Positions 32,535-41,482 of a DNA stretch of 64,000 nt are shown one piece after another (within the stretch, counting starts at the first letter, position 1; every line of letters begins with the position of its first letter). Source of the stretch: Tabrizicola piscis (GTDB lineage Bacteria; Pseudomonadota; Alphaproteobacteria; Rhodobacterales; Rhodobacteraceae). The translations under genes and the position numbers were made by a program. The DNA lies in NCBI RefSeq assembly GCF_003940805.1, contig NZ_CP034328.1, positions 1,966,001 to 2,030,000 on the forward strand, given 5' to 3'. The notes beneath the pieces were generated by a model. That model ran no database searches. It worked only from the letters and a program-made list of their open reading frames with translations, and was not told the origin of the DNA.

Positions 32535-33710
32535 TCAACCTCCGCCGGCGATGCGCGCCAAATGCTCCATCCGCAGCCGGAATTCCTCATGAAACCCATG
32601 CGCCTTCGAAAAGGCCCACGCCTTGCGGCTGCGCGACGTGATTTCGTCCGGGCGACGGGCGGCATCGGCGATTTGATCGGCCAGTGCATCAACACTGCCC
32701 AAGGCCGCGCTCCATCCTGCGCCGGACTCCTGATTCAGGCGGCTCCACATGCGATTGTCATAGCTTGCCACGGCAACGCCACAGCCCATCGCCTCAAGAT
32801 AGGTGCAGGACGGGTCGGACTGGCGATGGCAGCCGACGAAGATGTCAGCGTTCTGCCGGGTAAACGGGACCAGACCGGTTTCAAAGTCCACCGGTGCATG
32901 CAACCTTATCCGCCCATCCGCGCCCAAGGCGCGGATTCCGGACGCAATCTCGTCGCGCAGCGACCCGACCCCGAAGATATCAAGGGTAAAGTCAACTCCC
33001 AGTGTCTGCAGCCGTCGCGCCACCGGCACCAGATCCTGCGCACCCTTCATCGGCTCCAGTCGGCCCGAGAAAATCAACCGCAGCGGGCCGCCAGCCGCTC
33101 GATAGGCCTCGCGCGCGGCCATTTCCGTCTCGGTGGCGAACAGTGCAGGCGTCATTCGACCGTCAAGATACAGCAGGCTGTCACGGCACATCGGTCCGTA
33201 AAGGTCATGCGCCGGATAGCCGTTGGACTGCAATCCGTCCGCGCGACGGAAAGCCTTTCGCCGCAGCCGCTCCTGCTGCAGCAACCAGACGGCACCCCTC
33301 AACCGCCGGATCATGCTGCGGCTCCGATCCAGCCACAGGATCTGCATCCGCGTTTCGTGCGTGTATTCTATGACATAGACGATCTTCTGTTCAGGCTGCA
33401 GCGAATCGGCCAGTCGCAGACAATGGAAATCATCGCCCGAAGCATAGATCAGGTCATGTCCCCCAAGATGCGCGGGGCCCAGCGGTTCATCGGGGGCAAG
33501 GACCACCAGTTCAAAGGGCAGATCGGCGCGATCGAACTCGGCTCCGAAGGGGATGGTTGCCGCCCCGCGCCGAAGCACGCAAATGATGCGGTCCGGCCAC
33601 ATCGCCTGCGTCACCCGCATGCCTTCGACAAACTTGATGTCCAACTGCAACCGATTGTCGGCATCGATGACAGGGGCTGGCGCAATCATCACTAAGCTTG
33701 GCATCAGCAT
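32535..33710 (-). CDS. Glycosyltransferase (GT4-like)
   Basis: A 391-residue protein with the GT-B fold C-terminal half: RLIFSGRLEPMKGAQDLVP (donor-binding, Arg-Lys pair), VDFTLDIFGVGSLRD, and YLEAMGCGVAVASYDN, where the Glu is the usual nucleotide-sugar contact (E-x7-E region). It should transfer a sugar to an envelope or exopolysaccharide acceptor, unknown here. No signal peptide. First ATG at 33710 has TAAGGG upstream and is kept. It is divergent from potD with 223 bases between; no other polysaccharide genes are adjacent. Confidence 0.85.
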   Translation of the reverse strand: MLMPSLVMIAPAPVIDADNRLQLDIKFVEGMRVTQAMWPDRIICVLRRGAATIPFGAEFDRADLPFELVVLAPDEPLGPAHLGGHDLIYASGDDFHCLRLADSLQPEQKIVYVIEYTHETRMQILWLDRSRSMIRRLRGAVWLLQQERLRRKAFRRADGLQSNGYPAHDLYGPMCRDSLLYLDGRMTPALFATETEMAAREAYRAAGGPLRLIFSGRLEPMKGAQDLVPVARRLQTLGVDFTLDIFGVGSLRDEIASGIRALGADGRIRLHAPVDFETGLVPFTRQNADIFVGCHRQSDPSCTYLEAMGCGVAVASYDNRMWSRLNQESGAGWSAALGSVDALADQIADAARRPDEITSRSRKAWAFSKAHGFHEEFRLRMEHLARIAGGG

Positions 33711-33788
33711 CCACCCTTAAGCTATTCACCACCTAAAGTTCCCCAGACATTCCAGCAAGCCGGATTCGATCCGTTGGCCTTCCCACAG

Positions 33789-33805
33789 GATGTCACAGTG
33801 ACATC
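33789..33805. promoter_or_regulatory. Perfect 17-base palindrome, candidate operator
   Basis: GATGTCACAGTGACATC is a perfect inverted repeat about a central A. It lies between the divergent glycosyltransferase and potD genes, 128 bases before the potD ATG. GATGTCAC half-sites suggest a dimeric regulator. A second, weaker repeat CTGTCA/TGACAG lies at 33857-33873. The bound protein is unknown. Confidence 0.5.
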
Positions 33806-33933
33806 GGAAAAAGCGATGGTCTGGATCAGCTTTTTGGTATTGCGAAAGCGTATTCCTGTCATACGCTGACAGCAGGTCCGGAATAACGGACACCCTGCAC
33901 CCATTTCATAAGCAACACCAACGGGAGCCAGCC

Positions 33934-35091
33934 ATGAACCGCCTCAAACTCTTGGGAACTACAACGCTTGCTGTACTGACTGCTGCAACACCGATTCTGG
34001 CCCAAGTCACCGAAATCGGCGCCGCCGAAGGTCAGGTGAACATCGTCGCCTGGGCCGGCTATATCGAGCGCGGCGAGACGATGAAGGAATTCGACTGGGT
34101 TACCAAGTTCGAGGCCGCCTCGGGCTGCAAGGTGAATGTGAAGACCGCCAACACCTCGGACGAGATGGTGGCCCTGATGAACGAAGGCGGCTTTGACCTT
34201 GTCACCGCCTCGGGCGACGCCTCGCTTCGCCTCATCGCAGGGGACCGCGTCCAGCCTATCAATATCGACCTGATCCCGTCCTGGTCCACCGTGGATGAAC
34301 GGCTGAAAGACGCGCCCTGGCACACCGTCGACGGCGTCCACTACGGCGTGCCGTACATGTGGGGACCGAACGTCCTGATGTACAACACCGAGGTGTTCAA
34401 GGAACCGCCAACCTCGTGGAACGTGGTGTTCGAGGAAATGACACTGCCCGACGGCCAGTCGAACAAGGGCCGCGTGCAGGCCTATGACGGCCCGATCCAC
34501 ATCGCCGACGCCGCGCAGTACCTGATGTTCCACAAGCCGGAACTCGGCATCACCTCGCCCTATGAGCTGAATGAGGATCAGTACAAGGCAGCGCTTGACC
34601 TGCTGCGCACCCAGCGCACGCTGGTCAGCCGCTACTGGCACGATGCCTTCATCCAGATCGACGACTTCAAGAACGAAGGCGTGGTCGCCTCCGGCTCCTG
34701 GCCATTCCAGCGCAACCTGTTGCAGTCGGACAACCAGCCGATCGCGTCGGTGATCCCGCAGGAAGGCGCAACGGGCTGGGCTGATACCACGATGATGCAT
34801 GTCGATGCGGCCAACCCGAACTGTGCCTACATGTGGATGGAACATTCGCTCAGCTCCAACCTTCAGGCTGACCTTGCGGTCTGGTTCGGCGCCAACCCCG
34901 CCGTGCCCGCCGCCTGCACCGATGGTCGCGGGATGTCCACGGCCGAAACCTGCACTGCGAACGGCATGGATGACTTTGAAAAGATCCGCTTCTGGACCAC
35001 CCCGGTGTCGAACTGCAGCCAGGGTGACGGTGCCTGCGTGCCCTACTATCGCTGGGTGTCCGACTACATCGGCGTGATCGGCGGCCGCTAA
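33934..35091 (+). CDS. potD: Polyamine-type ABC transporter substrate-binding protein
   Basis: A 385-residue periplasmic protein with a 23-residue signal peptide (cut near PILAQ). The type II binding fold has VNIVAWAGYIERGET near the N-terminus and GVPYMWGPNVLMYNTEVF, as in PotD/PotF polyamine binders where Trp and acidic residues hold the amines. The exact amine cannot be fixed. Gene order with an ATPase, two permeases and an aldehyde dehydrogenase points to putrescine or a related diamine. The Cys-rich C-terminus (several Cys in the last ~75 residues) may form disulfides. GGGAG lies nine bases upstream of the ATG. Confidence 0.88.
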   Translation: MNRLKLLGTTTLAVLTAATPILAQVTEIGAAEGQVNIVAWAGYIERGETMKEFDWVTKFEAASGCKVNVKTANTSDEMVALMNEGGFDLVTASGDASLRLIAGDRVQPINIDLIPSWSTVDERLKDAPWHTVDGVHYGVPYMWGPNVLMYNTEVFKEPPTSWNVVFEEMTLPDGQSNKGRVQAYDGPIHIADAAQYLMFHKPELGITSPYELNEDQYKAALDLLRTQRTLVSRYWHDAFIQIDDFKNEGVVASGSWPFQRNLLQSDNQPIASVIPQEGATGWADTTMMHVDAANPNCAYMWMEHSLSSNLQADLAVWFGANPAVPAACTDGRGMSTAETCTANGMDDFEKIRFWTTPVSNCSQGDGACVPYYRWVSDYIGVIGGR

Positions 35092-35173
35092 GGACCGCCG
35101 ACCCTTCCCCCCTTCCCACATCGGGCAGGGGGACAACCCTGACCCCACGTCCCGCACAGACGGCTGACCTCTG

Positions 35174-35222
35174 CGCCTCCCTCCCCCGTCGTTGTGGGGG
35201 AGGGATGGGGTAGGGGGGCCTC
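35174..35222 (+). repeat. G-rich hairpin/G-quadruplex repeat, copy 5
   Basis: CCCTCCCCC (35179-35187) and GGGGGAGGG (35196-35204) with an 8-base loop, then ATGGGGTAGGGGGGCC. Four G-runs on the + strand. It ends 25 bases before the potA start codon, in the potD-potA gap, so it would lie in the mRNA leader of potA. Confidence 0.8.
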
Positions 35223-35246
35223 CTTCAGATGGCTTGATCCCCAAAC

Positions 35247-36233
35247 ATGAACGCTGCCGTCGAATTCCAGAACGTCTCCCGCCACTTCGGCCCGGTAAAG
35301 GCCGTTGACCGGGTGGACCTGACGATTGCCGAAGGCAGTTTCTTTGCCATGCTCGGGCCGTCCGGGTCCGGCAAGACCACCTGCCTGCGGCTGATCTCGG
35401 GGTTTGAGAAACCCACCGGCGGCCAGATCCGCATCTTTGGCGAGGATGTGTCGACGACGCCCCCCCACCTGCGCAACGTCAACACCGTCTTTCAGGACTA
35501 CGCGCTGTTTCCGCACCTGAACGTGCGCGACAACGTGGCTTACGGGCTGATGGTCAAGGGCGTCGGCCGCAGCCAGCGCTATGCCAAGGCCGATGACATG
35601 CTTGCCCTTGTCAAACTCGACGGCTACGGCGACCGCAAACCGGCGCAACTGTCCGGCGGCCAGCGCCAGCGCGTGGCCCTTGCACGGGCCTTGGTGAACG
35701 AACCCCGCGTCCTGTTGCTGGATGAACCCCTCGGCGCGCTTGACCTGAAACTGCGCGAGGCGATGCAGGATGAGCTGAAGGCTCTGCAGCACCGGCTGGG
35801 CCTGACCTTCGTCTTCGTGACCCATGACCAGCACGAGGCGCTGTCGATGGCCGATCACCTTGCCGTCTTCAACGAAGGCCGCATCGCCCAGATCGGCACC
35901 CCGCAAGACATCTACGACCGCCCTGCCACCCGCTTCGTGGCTGATTTCGTCGGCTCCTCCAACGTGCTGCCACCCGAAATGACGCAGGCCCTCGGCGGAC
36001 CGGCGCAATGGGCCAGCCTCCGCCCCGAAGCGACCCGCCTTGCCGCCACCGGCCCGATTACCGGCACCGTGACCGCGCTGCGCTATCTCGGCTCCGGCAC
36101 CCGCGTCGTGCTCGATGCCAACGGCACCGAAATCGCCGCCCTCGTCCCCGCCGGCCTGCCCGTCCCCGCCGAAGGAGACCGGACCGCCATCGCCTTTGAC
36201 CAAAAGGCCCTCCACCTGATGGAGGGCGCGTGA
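35247..36233 (+). CDS. potA: Polyamine-type ABC transporter ATP-binding protein
   Basis: A 328-residue ABC ATPase: Walker A GPSGSGKTT (residues ~38-46), Q-loop FQDYALFPH, signature LSGGQRQRVALARAL, Walker B LLLDEPLGALD, and switch His in THDQHEAL. The C-terminal ~90 residues form the TOBE domain typical of the PotA/MalK group. It powers import by the permeases encoded downstream. It lies 155 bases after potD, with a G-rich repeat in its leader, and is separated from potB by a 226-base repeat-rich gap, unusual inside one transporter operon. Confidence 0.93.
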   Translation: MNAAVEFQNVSRHFGPVKAVDRVDLTIAEGSFFAMLGPSGSGKTTCLRLISGFEKPTGGQIRIFGEDVSTTPPHLRNVNTVFQDYALFPHLNVRDNVAYGLMVKGVGRSQRYAKADDMLALVKLDGYGDRKPAQLSGGQRQRVALARALVNEPRVLLLDEPLGALDLKLREAMQDELKALQHRLGLTFVFVTHDQHEALSMADHLAVFNEGRIAQIGTPQDIYDRPATRFVADFVGSSNVLPPEMTQALGGPAQWASLRPEATRLAATGPITGTVTALRYLGSGTRVVLDANGTEIAALVPAGLPVPAEGDRTAIAFDQKALHLMEGA

Positions 36234-36236
36234 TGC

Positions 36237-36365
36237 CCCCCCGCACAGCCCCCAACAGCCCGCGCAGGGGGCGCTGCCCCCTCGCCCTTCAGGCTCACCC
36301 CCGGGATATTTCCAGACAGAAAATTCCCTCCCACGCCAAGCATTTTCTGTCCCCAAATATCCCCG
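36237..36365. repeat. Long-stem intergenic repeat within the pot operon
   Basis: A G/C hairpin (AGGGGGC/GCCCCCT, about 36268-36284) is followed by CACCCCCGGGATATTT and a long inverted repeat: GGGATATTTCCAGACAGAAA (from 36303, to 36324 with AT) pairs with 36342-36363, mismatched only at the CCA/CCC positions. The single-arm version (hairpin plus CCCCCGGGATATTT) is at 26331-26359. It probably forms a strong RNA stem after potA and could lower readthrough to potB-potC. Confidence 0.75.
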
Positions 36366-36416
36366 CCGGAGGCTCCCACACCCCCCACCCGCACCGCAGC
36401 CCGGAACAAAGCGCCC

Positions 36417-36439
36417 AAAATCCTTTCTTCAAGGATTTT
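36417..36439. repeat. Hairpin AAAATCCTT/AAGGATTTT before potB
   Basis: AAAATCCTT (36417-36425), loop TCTTC, AAGGATTTT (36431-36439). A 9-bp stem 21 bases before the potB start. It resembles module A of the A-B-C repeat family only in its TTCTTCAA core, so it may be a diverged member. It could hide or expose the potB ribosome site. Confidence 0.5.
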
Positions 36440-36459
36440 GACGGTCGGGGCGCGCGCCC

Positions 36460-37398
36460 ATGACCGCCTCCGCCATCCTTCGCCCCCGTGGCCCTGCTGA
36501 CCGGCTGACCGGGCTGTTCTGGCGCCGCCCCGGCCTCCTCCTTCTCCTCCTCATCACCCCGCCGCTGCTCTGGTTAGGGGTGGTCTACCTCGGCTCCCTC
36601 GCCGCCCTCCTCCTTCAGTCCTTCTACTCGATCGACGAATTCTCCGGCGTCGTGAAGGAAGAGTTCACGCTCAAGACCTATGCCGAGCTGTTCCGCCCCC
36701 AGAACCTCGACATCATCCTGCGCACCGTGGTCATGGCCGCCGCCGTCACCCTCACCTGCGCCATCCTTGCCTTTCCCATCGCCTATTACGCCGCCCGCTA
36801 CGCCAAGGGCCCGTGGAAAGCGGCCTTCTACCTTGGCGTCATGCTGCCTTTGTGGTCCAGCTATCTGGTCAAGGTCTACGCCTGGAAACTGATCCTCGCC
36901 AAGGAGGGCATCCTTGGCTGGGCCGCTGAAGGCACTGGCACCGGCTTCATCATCACCGGCATCCTGTCGATCCCGGGGCTGGAGGGGTCATCCCTGTCCA
37001 CCTCGCCCTTCGGCACCTTCCTTGTCTTCGTCTACATCTGGCTGCCCTACATGATCCTGCCGATGCAGGCCGCGTTGGAGAGGGTGCCCACCACCATGCT
37101 GGAAGCCTCGGCTGACCTTGGTGCCACCCGGTCGCAAACCTTTCGCACCGTGATCCTGCCGCTGGCGCTTCCCGGCGTCATCGCAGGGTCGATCTTCACC
37201 TTCTCGCTCACGCTGGGTGACTACATCATCCCCCAGATCGTCGGCGACTCTGCCCGCTTCATCGGCCTTGCCGTCTACCAGTTGCAGGGCACCGCCGGGA
37301 ACATCCCGCTGGCCGCCGCCTTCGCCGTGGTCCCGATCCTGATCATGCTGATCTACCTGACGCTTGCCAAACGCGCGGGGGCTTTCGATGCGCTCTGA
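36460..37398 (+). CDS. potB: Polyamine-type ABC transporter permease (PotB-like)
   Basis: A 312-residue inner-membrane permease with six helices. The BPD_transp_1 domain has the EAA loop ([26 protein letters not shown]), which docks on the ATPase. The first helix and the ~60-residue loop after it match PotB/PotH. It forms a heterodimer with the product of the next gene, whose ATG lies inside its 3' end (11-base overlap). No good ribosome site is visible directly before the ATG, and the leader holds stable hairpins, so expression may be low or controlled. Confidence 0.92.
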   Translation: MTASAILRPRGPADRLTGLFWRRPGLLLLLLITPPLLWLGVVYLGSLAALLLQSFYSIDEFSGVVKEEFTLKTYAELFRPQNLDIILRTVVMAAAVTLTCAILAFPIAYYAARYAKGPWKAAFYLGVMLPLWSSYLVKVYAWKLILAKEGILGWAAEGTGTGFIITGILSIPGLEGSSLSTSPFGTFLVFVYIWLPYMILPMQAALERVPTTMLEASADLGATRSQTFRTVILPLALPGVIAGSIFTFSLTLGDYIIPQIVGDSARFIGLAVYQLQGTAGNIPLAAAFAVVPILIMLIYLTLAKRAGAFDAL

Positions 37399-38191
37399 AG
37401 CCTCACTCGGTCTGAAGGTCGCGGCCATCGGCGGGCTTTTGTTCCTGCACCTGCCGATCCTCCTCATCTTCCTCTACGCCTTCACGACCGAAGAACGCAC
37501 CTACGAATTCCCACCCCCCGGCCTGACCACCCAGTGGTTCGGCGTCGCCTGGAACCGCGAAGACATCTGGCCGCCCCTCTACCTTTCCCTCAAGGTCGCC
37601 GCGATCTCCACCGCGCTGGCGATGATCCTTGGCACGCTTGTCGCCGCCGCCATGGCCCGGGCCCGGTTCTTCGGGCGCGACCAGATCAGCCTTCTGATCC
37701 TGCTGCCCATCGCGCTGCCCGGCGTCATCACCGGCATGTCGCTGCGGTCGGCCTTCGGGATCATGGACATCCCGTTCAGCACCTGGACCATCGTCCTCGG
37801 CCACGCCACCTTCTGCATCGTCATTGTCTACAACAACGCCGTCGCCCGGATGCGCCGCCTCTCCGGCGGGATCATGGAGGCTTCGGCCGACCTTGGCGCC
37901 AACAGCTTCCAGACCTTCCGCTACGTCCTGCTGCCCAACCTTGGTTCGGCCCTGCTGGCGGGCGGGATGCTGGCCTTTGCACTATCGTTCGATGAGGTGA
38001 TCGTCACCACCTTCACCGCGGGCCAGCAAAGCACCCTTCCCATCTGGATGCTGAACGAACTGGTCCGCCCGCGCCAACGCCCGGTGACCAATGTCGTCGC
38101 CATCGTGGTCTTCGCGGCCACCTTCTTTCCCATCCTCATTGCCTACTACCTCACCCGCGGCGGGTCCGAGACGGCAGGCATGGGCAAATAA
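37388..38191 (+). CDS. potC: Polyamine-type ABC transporter permease (PotC-like)
   Basis: A 267-residue permease with six helices and an EAA loop ([25 protein letters not shown]), the PotC/PotI partner of the preceding gene. ATG 37388 is chosen because it overlaps the potB stop by 11 bases and has a G-run upstream; the longer frame from 37364 would add eight residues without support. It is 12 bases before the aldehyde dehydrogenase gene and clearly co-transcribed with it. Confidence 0.92.
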   Translation: MRSEASLGLKVAAIGGLLFLHLPILLIFLYAFTTEERTYEFPPPGLTTQWFGVAWNREDIWPPLYLSLKVAAISTALAMILGTLVAAAMARARFFGRDQISLLILLPIALPGVITGMSLRSAFGIMDIPFSTWTIVLGHATFCIVIVYNNAVARMRRLSGGIMEASADLGANSFQTFRYVLLPNLGSALLAGGMLAFALSFDEVIVTTFTAGQQSTLPIWMLNELVRPRQRPVTNVVAIVVFAATFFPILIAYYLTRGGSETAGMGK

Positions 38192-38203
38192 CGGAGATCC
38201 CGC

Positions 38204-39628
38204 ATGGACACCGCACTCCTTATCGGCGCCAGCTTCGAACCCGGACAGGAAACGCCCGAACCGATCCTGAACCCCCGCACCGGTGGTCTGATCCTTGATG
38301 TCCCCGAAGCCTCGACCGCGCAGGTGGACCGCGCCGTCGCCGCCGCCCGCAAAGCCTTTGACACATGGTCGCGCACCACCCCGGCAGAACGCTCTGCCGC
38401 GTTGTTGCGCATCGCTGACCGGGTTGAGGCCGAAGCTGACGCCTTCGCAGCGCTTGAGGCGTTGAACTGCGGCAAGCCAATCAACGCCGCCCTGAACGAT
38501 GAAATCCCCGCCATCGTCGATTGCTACCGCTACTTCGCCGGGGCGGTCCGCTGCCAGCATGGCACGGTGGCCGGCGAATATCTGACCGGCCACACCAGCA
38601 TGATCCGCCGCGATCCGGTGGGTGTCGTCGCCTCCATCGCGCCGTGGAACTATCCGCTGATGATGATGGCGTGGAAGCTTGGCCCCGCCATTGGCGGCGG
38701 CAACACGGTGATCTTCAAGCCCAGCGAACAGACCCCCCTGACCGCGCTGAAGATGGCCCGGATTCTGGCCGAGGAATTGCCCGAAGGTGTGGTCAACGTT
38801 GTCGCCGGGCGCGGCCAGACTGTCGGCAACTATCTGATCAATCACCCTTTGGTGGACATGATCAGCCTGACCGGCGACGTCGCCACCGGCAAGAAGATGC
38901 TGGACGCCGCCGCCAAGACCGTCAAGCGCACGCATCTGGAACTGGGCGGCAAGGCCCCGGTCATCGTCTTTGACGACGCCGATATCGACAGCGTGGTCGA
39001 AGGTCTGCGCGCCTTCAGCTTCTACAACGCCGGGCAGGATTGCACCGCCGCCTGCCGCGTCTATGCCGGGAAGAAGGTCTACGACACTCTGGTTGCCGAC
39101 CTGACCGCCGCCGCCGCCTCGATCACCCTTGGGGCCGAGGATGACACGACAAACGAAATCGGCCCCCTGATCAGCCAGCGCCAGCGCGACCGCGTCGCCA
39201 GCTTCGTCAACCGCGCGCGCGAGCTGAACCATGTTCAGGTGACAACGGGGGGTGAGGCGATGGATCAAGGCTTCTACTACCGCCCCACCGTCGTCACCGG
39301 AGCGAAGCAGGACGACGAAATCGTCCGGCGTGAAGTGTTCGGTCCCGTCGTGTCGGTCACCCCGTTCAGCGATGTCGATGATGCTGTTGGCTGGGCCAAT
39401 GACAGCGACTATGGCCTTGCCTCATCGGTCTGGACCCGCGACGTGGGCCGCGCGATGGCCACCGCCGCGCGGCTTCGCTACGGCTGCACCTGGATCAACA
39501 CCCATTTCATGCTGACCAACGAAATGCCCCACGGCGGATTGAAGCAATCCGGCTACGGCAAGGACATGTCCGCCTACGCGCTTGAGGATTACACCGTGGT
39601 CCGGCATGTGATGATCAAGCACGGCTAG
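38204..39628 (+). CDS. patD: Gamma-aminobutyraldehyde dehydrogenase
   Basis: A 474-residue NAD-dependent aldehyde dehydrogenase closest, from memory, to PatD/Prr, which turns 4-aminobutanal (1-pyrroline) from putrescine into GABA. Catalytic Cys280 ([11 protein letters not shown]) and Glu246 (LELGGKAP) are present, with the cofactor stretch [13 protein letters not shown] and FKPSEQTPL. Being last in a polyamine transporter operon supports this over betaine-aldehyde dehydrogenase. A putrescine aminotransferase or oxidase is not in the window. GGAG lies before the ATG. A hairpin (39700-39720) follows at the convergent gene border. Confidence 0.87.
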   Translation: MDTALLIGASFEPGQETPEPILNPRTGGLILDVPEASTAQVDRAVAAARKAFDTWSRTTPAERSAALLRIADRVEAEADAFAALEALNCGKPINAALNDEIPAIVDCYRYFAGAVRCQHGTVAGEYLTGHTSMIRRDPVGVVASIAPWNYPLMMMAWKLGPAIGGGNTVIFKPSEQTPLTALKMARILAEELPEGVVNVVAGRGQTVGNYLINHPLVDMISLTGDVATGKKMLDAAAKTVKRTHLELGGKAPVIVFDDADIDSVVEGLRAFSFYNAGQDCTAACRVYAGKKVYDTLVADLTAAAASITLGAEDDTTNEIGPLISQRQRDRVASFVNRARELNHVQVTTGGEAMDQGFYYRPTVVTGAKQDDEIVRREVFGPVVSVTPFSDVDDAVGWANDSDYGLASSVWTRDVGRAMATAARLRYGCTWINTHFMLTNEMPHGGLKQSGYGKDMSAYALEDYTVVRHVMIKHG

Positions 39629-39699
39629 GCGCAACAGAAAAGGGGTTAAGGCTTCGCAAACCCCAACCCCCAAGCCATTGATATACCTAATGGTTCATA

Positions 39700-39720
39700 G
39701 GTGTCCCTGCCCGGGACACC
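39700..39720. terminator. Convergent-border hairpin
   Basis: GGTGTCCC/GGGACACC (39700-39707, 39713-39720) with a 5-base loop lies between the convergent patD and trcR genes, six bases beyond the trcR stop. No T-run on either side, so it may be a bidirectional, Rho-assisted or processing signal. Confidence 0.55.
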
Positions 39721-39726
39721 CTGGCT

Positions 39727-40488
39727 TTACCGACGGCGGCCGTTGTCTTCTTCATCCTCGTCATCATCATGCGACCCTGCGGGCAGGTTGAAGAAGCTCT
39801 CCGCGTCCGAGAAATTGCCTGCCAGGCTGTCGTCCTTCTCATCCTCGCCAAAGACCTCCAGCCCCGAGGGGACTTTCGGCGCCGGGTCCATGCCCAGCGA
39901 CTGTTCGGTCGACACCAACTTGCGCCGCTCATCGTCCGACATCACCACACCATCAGCCGCCTTCTTCCGCGCAGCGGCCTGCACGGCGGTATCAAGCTCT
40001 GACTGCTTGCAAAGCCCCAGCGCCACCGGGTCGATCGGCTGGATGTTCGAGATGTTCCAGTGGCTGCGTTCCCGGATCGACTGGATGGTGGGCTTGGTGG
40101 TGCCGACCAGCTTGCCAATCGCCCCGTCCGACAATTCCGGGTGGAACTTCACCAGCCACAGGATCGCGGCCGGGCGGTCCTGCCGCTTGGACAGCGGGGT
40201 GTACCGCGGCCCCCGACGCTTTTCCTCGCCCACCGCAGCGGCGTTGAACTTCAGCTTCATGCGATACAGCGGGTCTGCCTGGGCACGGTCAATCTCGACC
40301 GGGTCAAGCTGGTTGTTGGCGATGGGGTCAAAGCCCTTCACGCCACCAGCCACGTCCCCGTCAGCGATGCCCTGCACCTCAAGCTCGTGCAGGCCGCAGA
40401 AATCGGCGATCTGGGCAAAGCTGAGGGTCGTGTTGTCCACCAGCCAGACGGCAGTGGCCTTTGCCATGAGCGGCTTTGACATCGACAT
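39727..40488 (-). CDS. trcR: TrcR (DUF1013) transcriptional regulator
   Basis: A 253-residue protein matching DUF1013, named TrcR in Caulobacter-type alphaproteobacteria as a cell-cycle transcriptional regulator that associates with RNA polymerase. Two HTH-like segments can be seen: FAQIADFCGLHELEVQGIAD near the N-terminus and ELSDGAIGKLVGTTKPTIQSIRE (about residues 118-140). The C-terminus is very acidic (SHDDDEDEEDN) and ends in RRR. The first Met is kept; an internal Met at residue 8 is possible. Divergent from the RNase T2 gene, with 124 bases between. Confidence 0.88.
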   Translation of the reverse strand: MSMSKPLMAKATAVWLVDNTTLSFAQIADFCGLHELEVQGIADGDVAGGVKGFDPIANNQLDPVEIDRAQADPLYRMKLKFNAAAVGEEKRRGPRYTPLSKRQDRPAAILWLVKFHPELSDGAIGKLVGTTKPTIQSIRERSHWNISNIQPIDPVALGLCKQSELDTAVQAAARKKAADGVVMSDDERRKLVSTEQSLGMDPAPKVPSGLEVFGEDEKDDSLAGNFSDAESFFNLPAGSHDDDEDEEDNGRRR

Positions 40489-40612
40489 CGGATCTCTCCT
40501 TTACAAATCTTCCGCAGGCCGGGAAAACGGCGGCGGGCGAGGCCCGCGAGTTCCACGTTTTCTGGGAATTCAATCGCCATATAGGGCCTTGCAGCAGGAA
40601 GGAAAAGCGGAA

Positions 40613-41251
40613 ATGCGCCGGACGCTGATGACTCTTGCGGCTTTGTTCTGGGCAACCGGCGTCAGCGCACAGGAAGACCGGGCGGGCGACTTCGACTATT
40701 ATGTCCTGTCGCTGTCATGGTCCGCCGCCTGGTGCGCGCTGGAAGGTGATGCGCGGGACGATCCGCAGTGCGATACGGGCCGGGGGCTGACCTTCATCCT
40801 CCACGGACTTTGGCCCCAGCATGAGGCGGGGTGGCCGTCCTTCTGCCGCACGGGCCAGCGTGACCCGTCACGCGCCGAAACGGCCGCTATGGCCGATATC
40901 ATGGGCGGCTCCGGTCTGGCGTTCTATCAGTGGAAGAAACACGGGCGCTGTTCCGGGCTTTCTGCAACGGATTACTACCGCACGGCGCGCCAAGCCTATG
41001 ACAGCATTGAAATTCCTGAACTCTTCCGCCAGATCGACCGGTCGCTGACCCTGCCCGCCAGCGTGATTGAAGAGGCGTTTCTGGAGGCGAACCCGGGCCT
41101 TGGGCCCGAAGAGATCACCATAACCTGCAAGGATGGCCTGATTCAGGAGGCGCGAATCTGCCTGACCCGTGACCTGGACCCAAGGACCTGCGGTGCGGAT
41201 GTGATCCGCGACTGCCGTCTTTCGGATGCTGTGCTGGAGCCGGTACGCTGA
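40613..41251 (+). CDS. Secreted ribonuclease T2 family protein
   Basis: A 212-residue exported RNase T2. A 19-residue signal peptide (ends TGVSA) leads to the mature enzyme; CAS I is FILHGLWPQH (His64) and CAS II is WKKHGRC (Lys109, His110), the general acid-base pair for RNA cleavage through 2',3'-cyclic phosphate. Paired cysteines fit disulfides in the periplasm. It could scavenge external RNA, like RNase I of enteric bacteria. ATG 40613 has GGAAGGA upstream; an open frame extends far upstream through the trcR antisense strand and is rejected. Confidence 0.92.
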   Translation: MRRTLMTLAALFWATGVSAQEDRAGDFDYYVLSLSWSAAWCALEGDARDDPQCDTGRGLTFILHGLWPQHEAGWPSFCRTGQRDPSRAETAAMADIMGGSGLAFYQWKKHGRCSGLSATDYYRTARQAYDSIEIPELFRQIDRSLTLPASVIEEAFLEANPGLGPEEITITCKDGLIQEARICLTRDLDPRTCGADVIRDCRLSDAVLEPVR

Positions 41252-41429
41252 AAGGGCGGCGGGATCAGTGTGAAATACAGTTCTTTGGGGAAGTCGGGGA
41301 AATGGCTTGCTAAAATATCCGGTGCCGGGACAGCTGGGGAACTGTCATTCGGCCTAGTTCTGGATCGAAACAATTGATCCCGCCTGACATTGGTTTACCA
41401 AACCCGCCCACAGCTTGCGCGTGAAAGAA

Positions 41430-41447
41430 ACGTTAATCCGTTAACGT
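41430..41447. repeat. Palindrome ACGTTAA-TCCG-TTAACGT
   Basis: A perfect 7-bp inverted repeat with a 4-base spacer in the 231-base gap between the convergent RNase T2 and quinone oxidoreductase genes. It lacks the 7-base spacing of CtrA boxes. The rest of the gap shows nothing I can assign. It may be a terminator stem or a protein site of unknown type. Confidence 0.4.
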
Positions 41448-41482
41448 GGGGTGAAAGCCGTTCTTAGGGTGCCGCCGCTGCC

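Noticed and set aside
33859..35244. 461-residue minus-strand open frame
   Set aside because: Antisense to potD and lacking family motifs.
39701..40612. N-terminal 304 residues of the frame containing RNase T2
   Set aside because: This part is antisense to trcR; a signal peptide and ribosome site place the true start at 40613.
41430..41447. CtrA box (TTAA-N7-TTAA)
   Set aside because: The two TTAA are separated by four bases, not seven, and the site is between convergent genes, so a CtrA role is unlikely.
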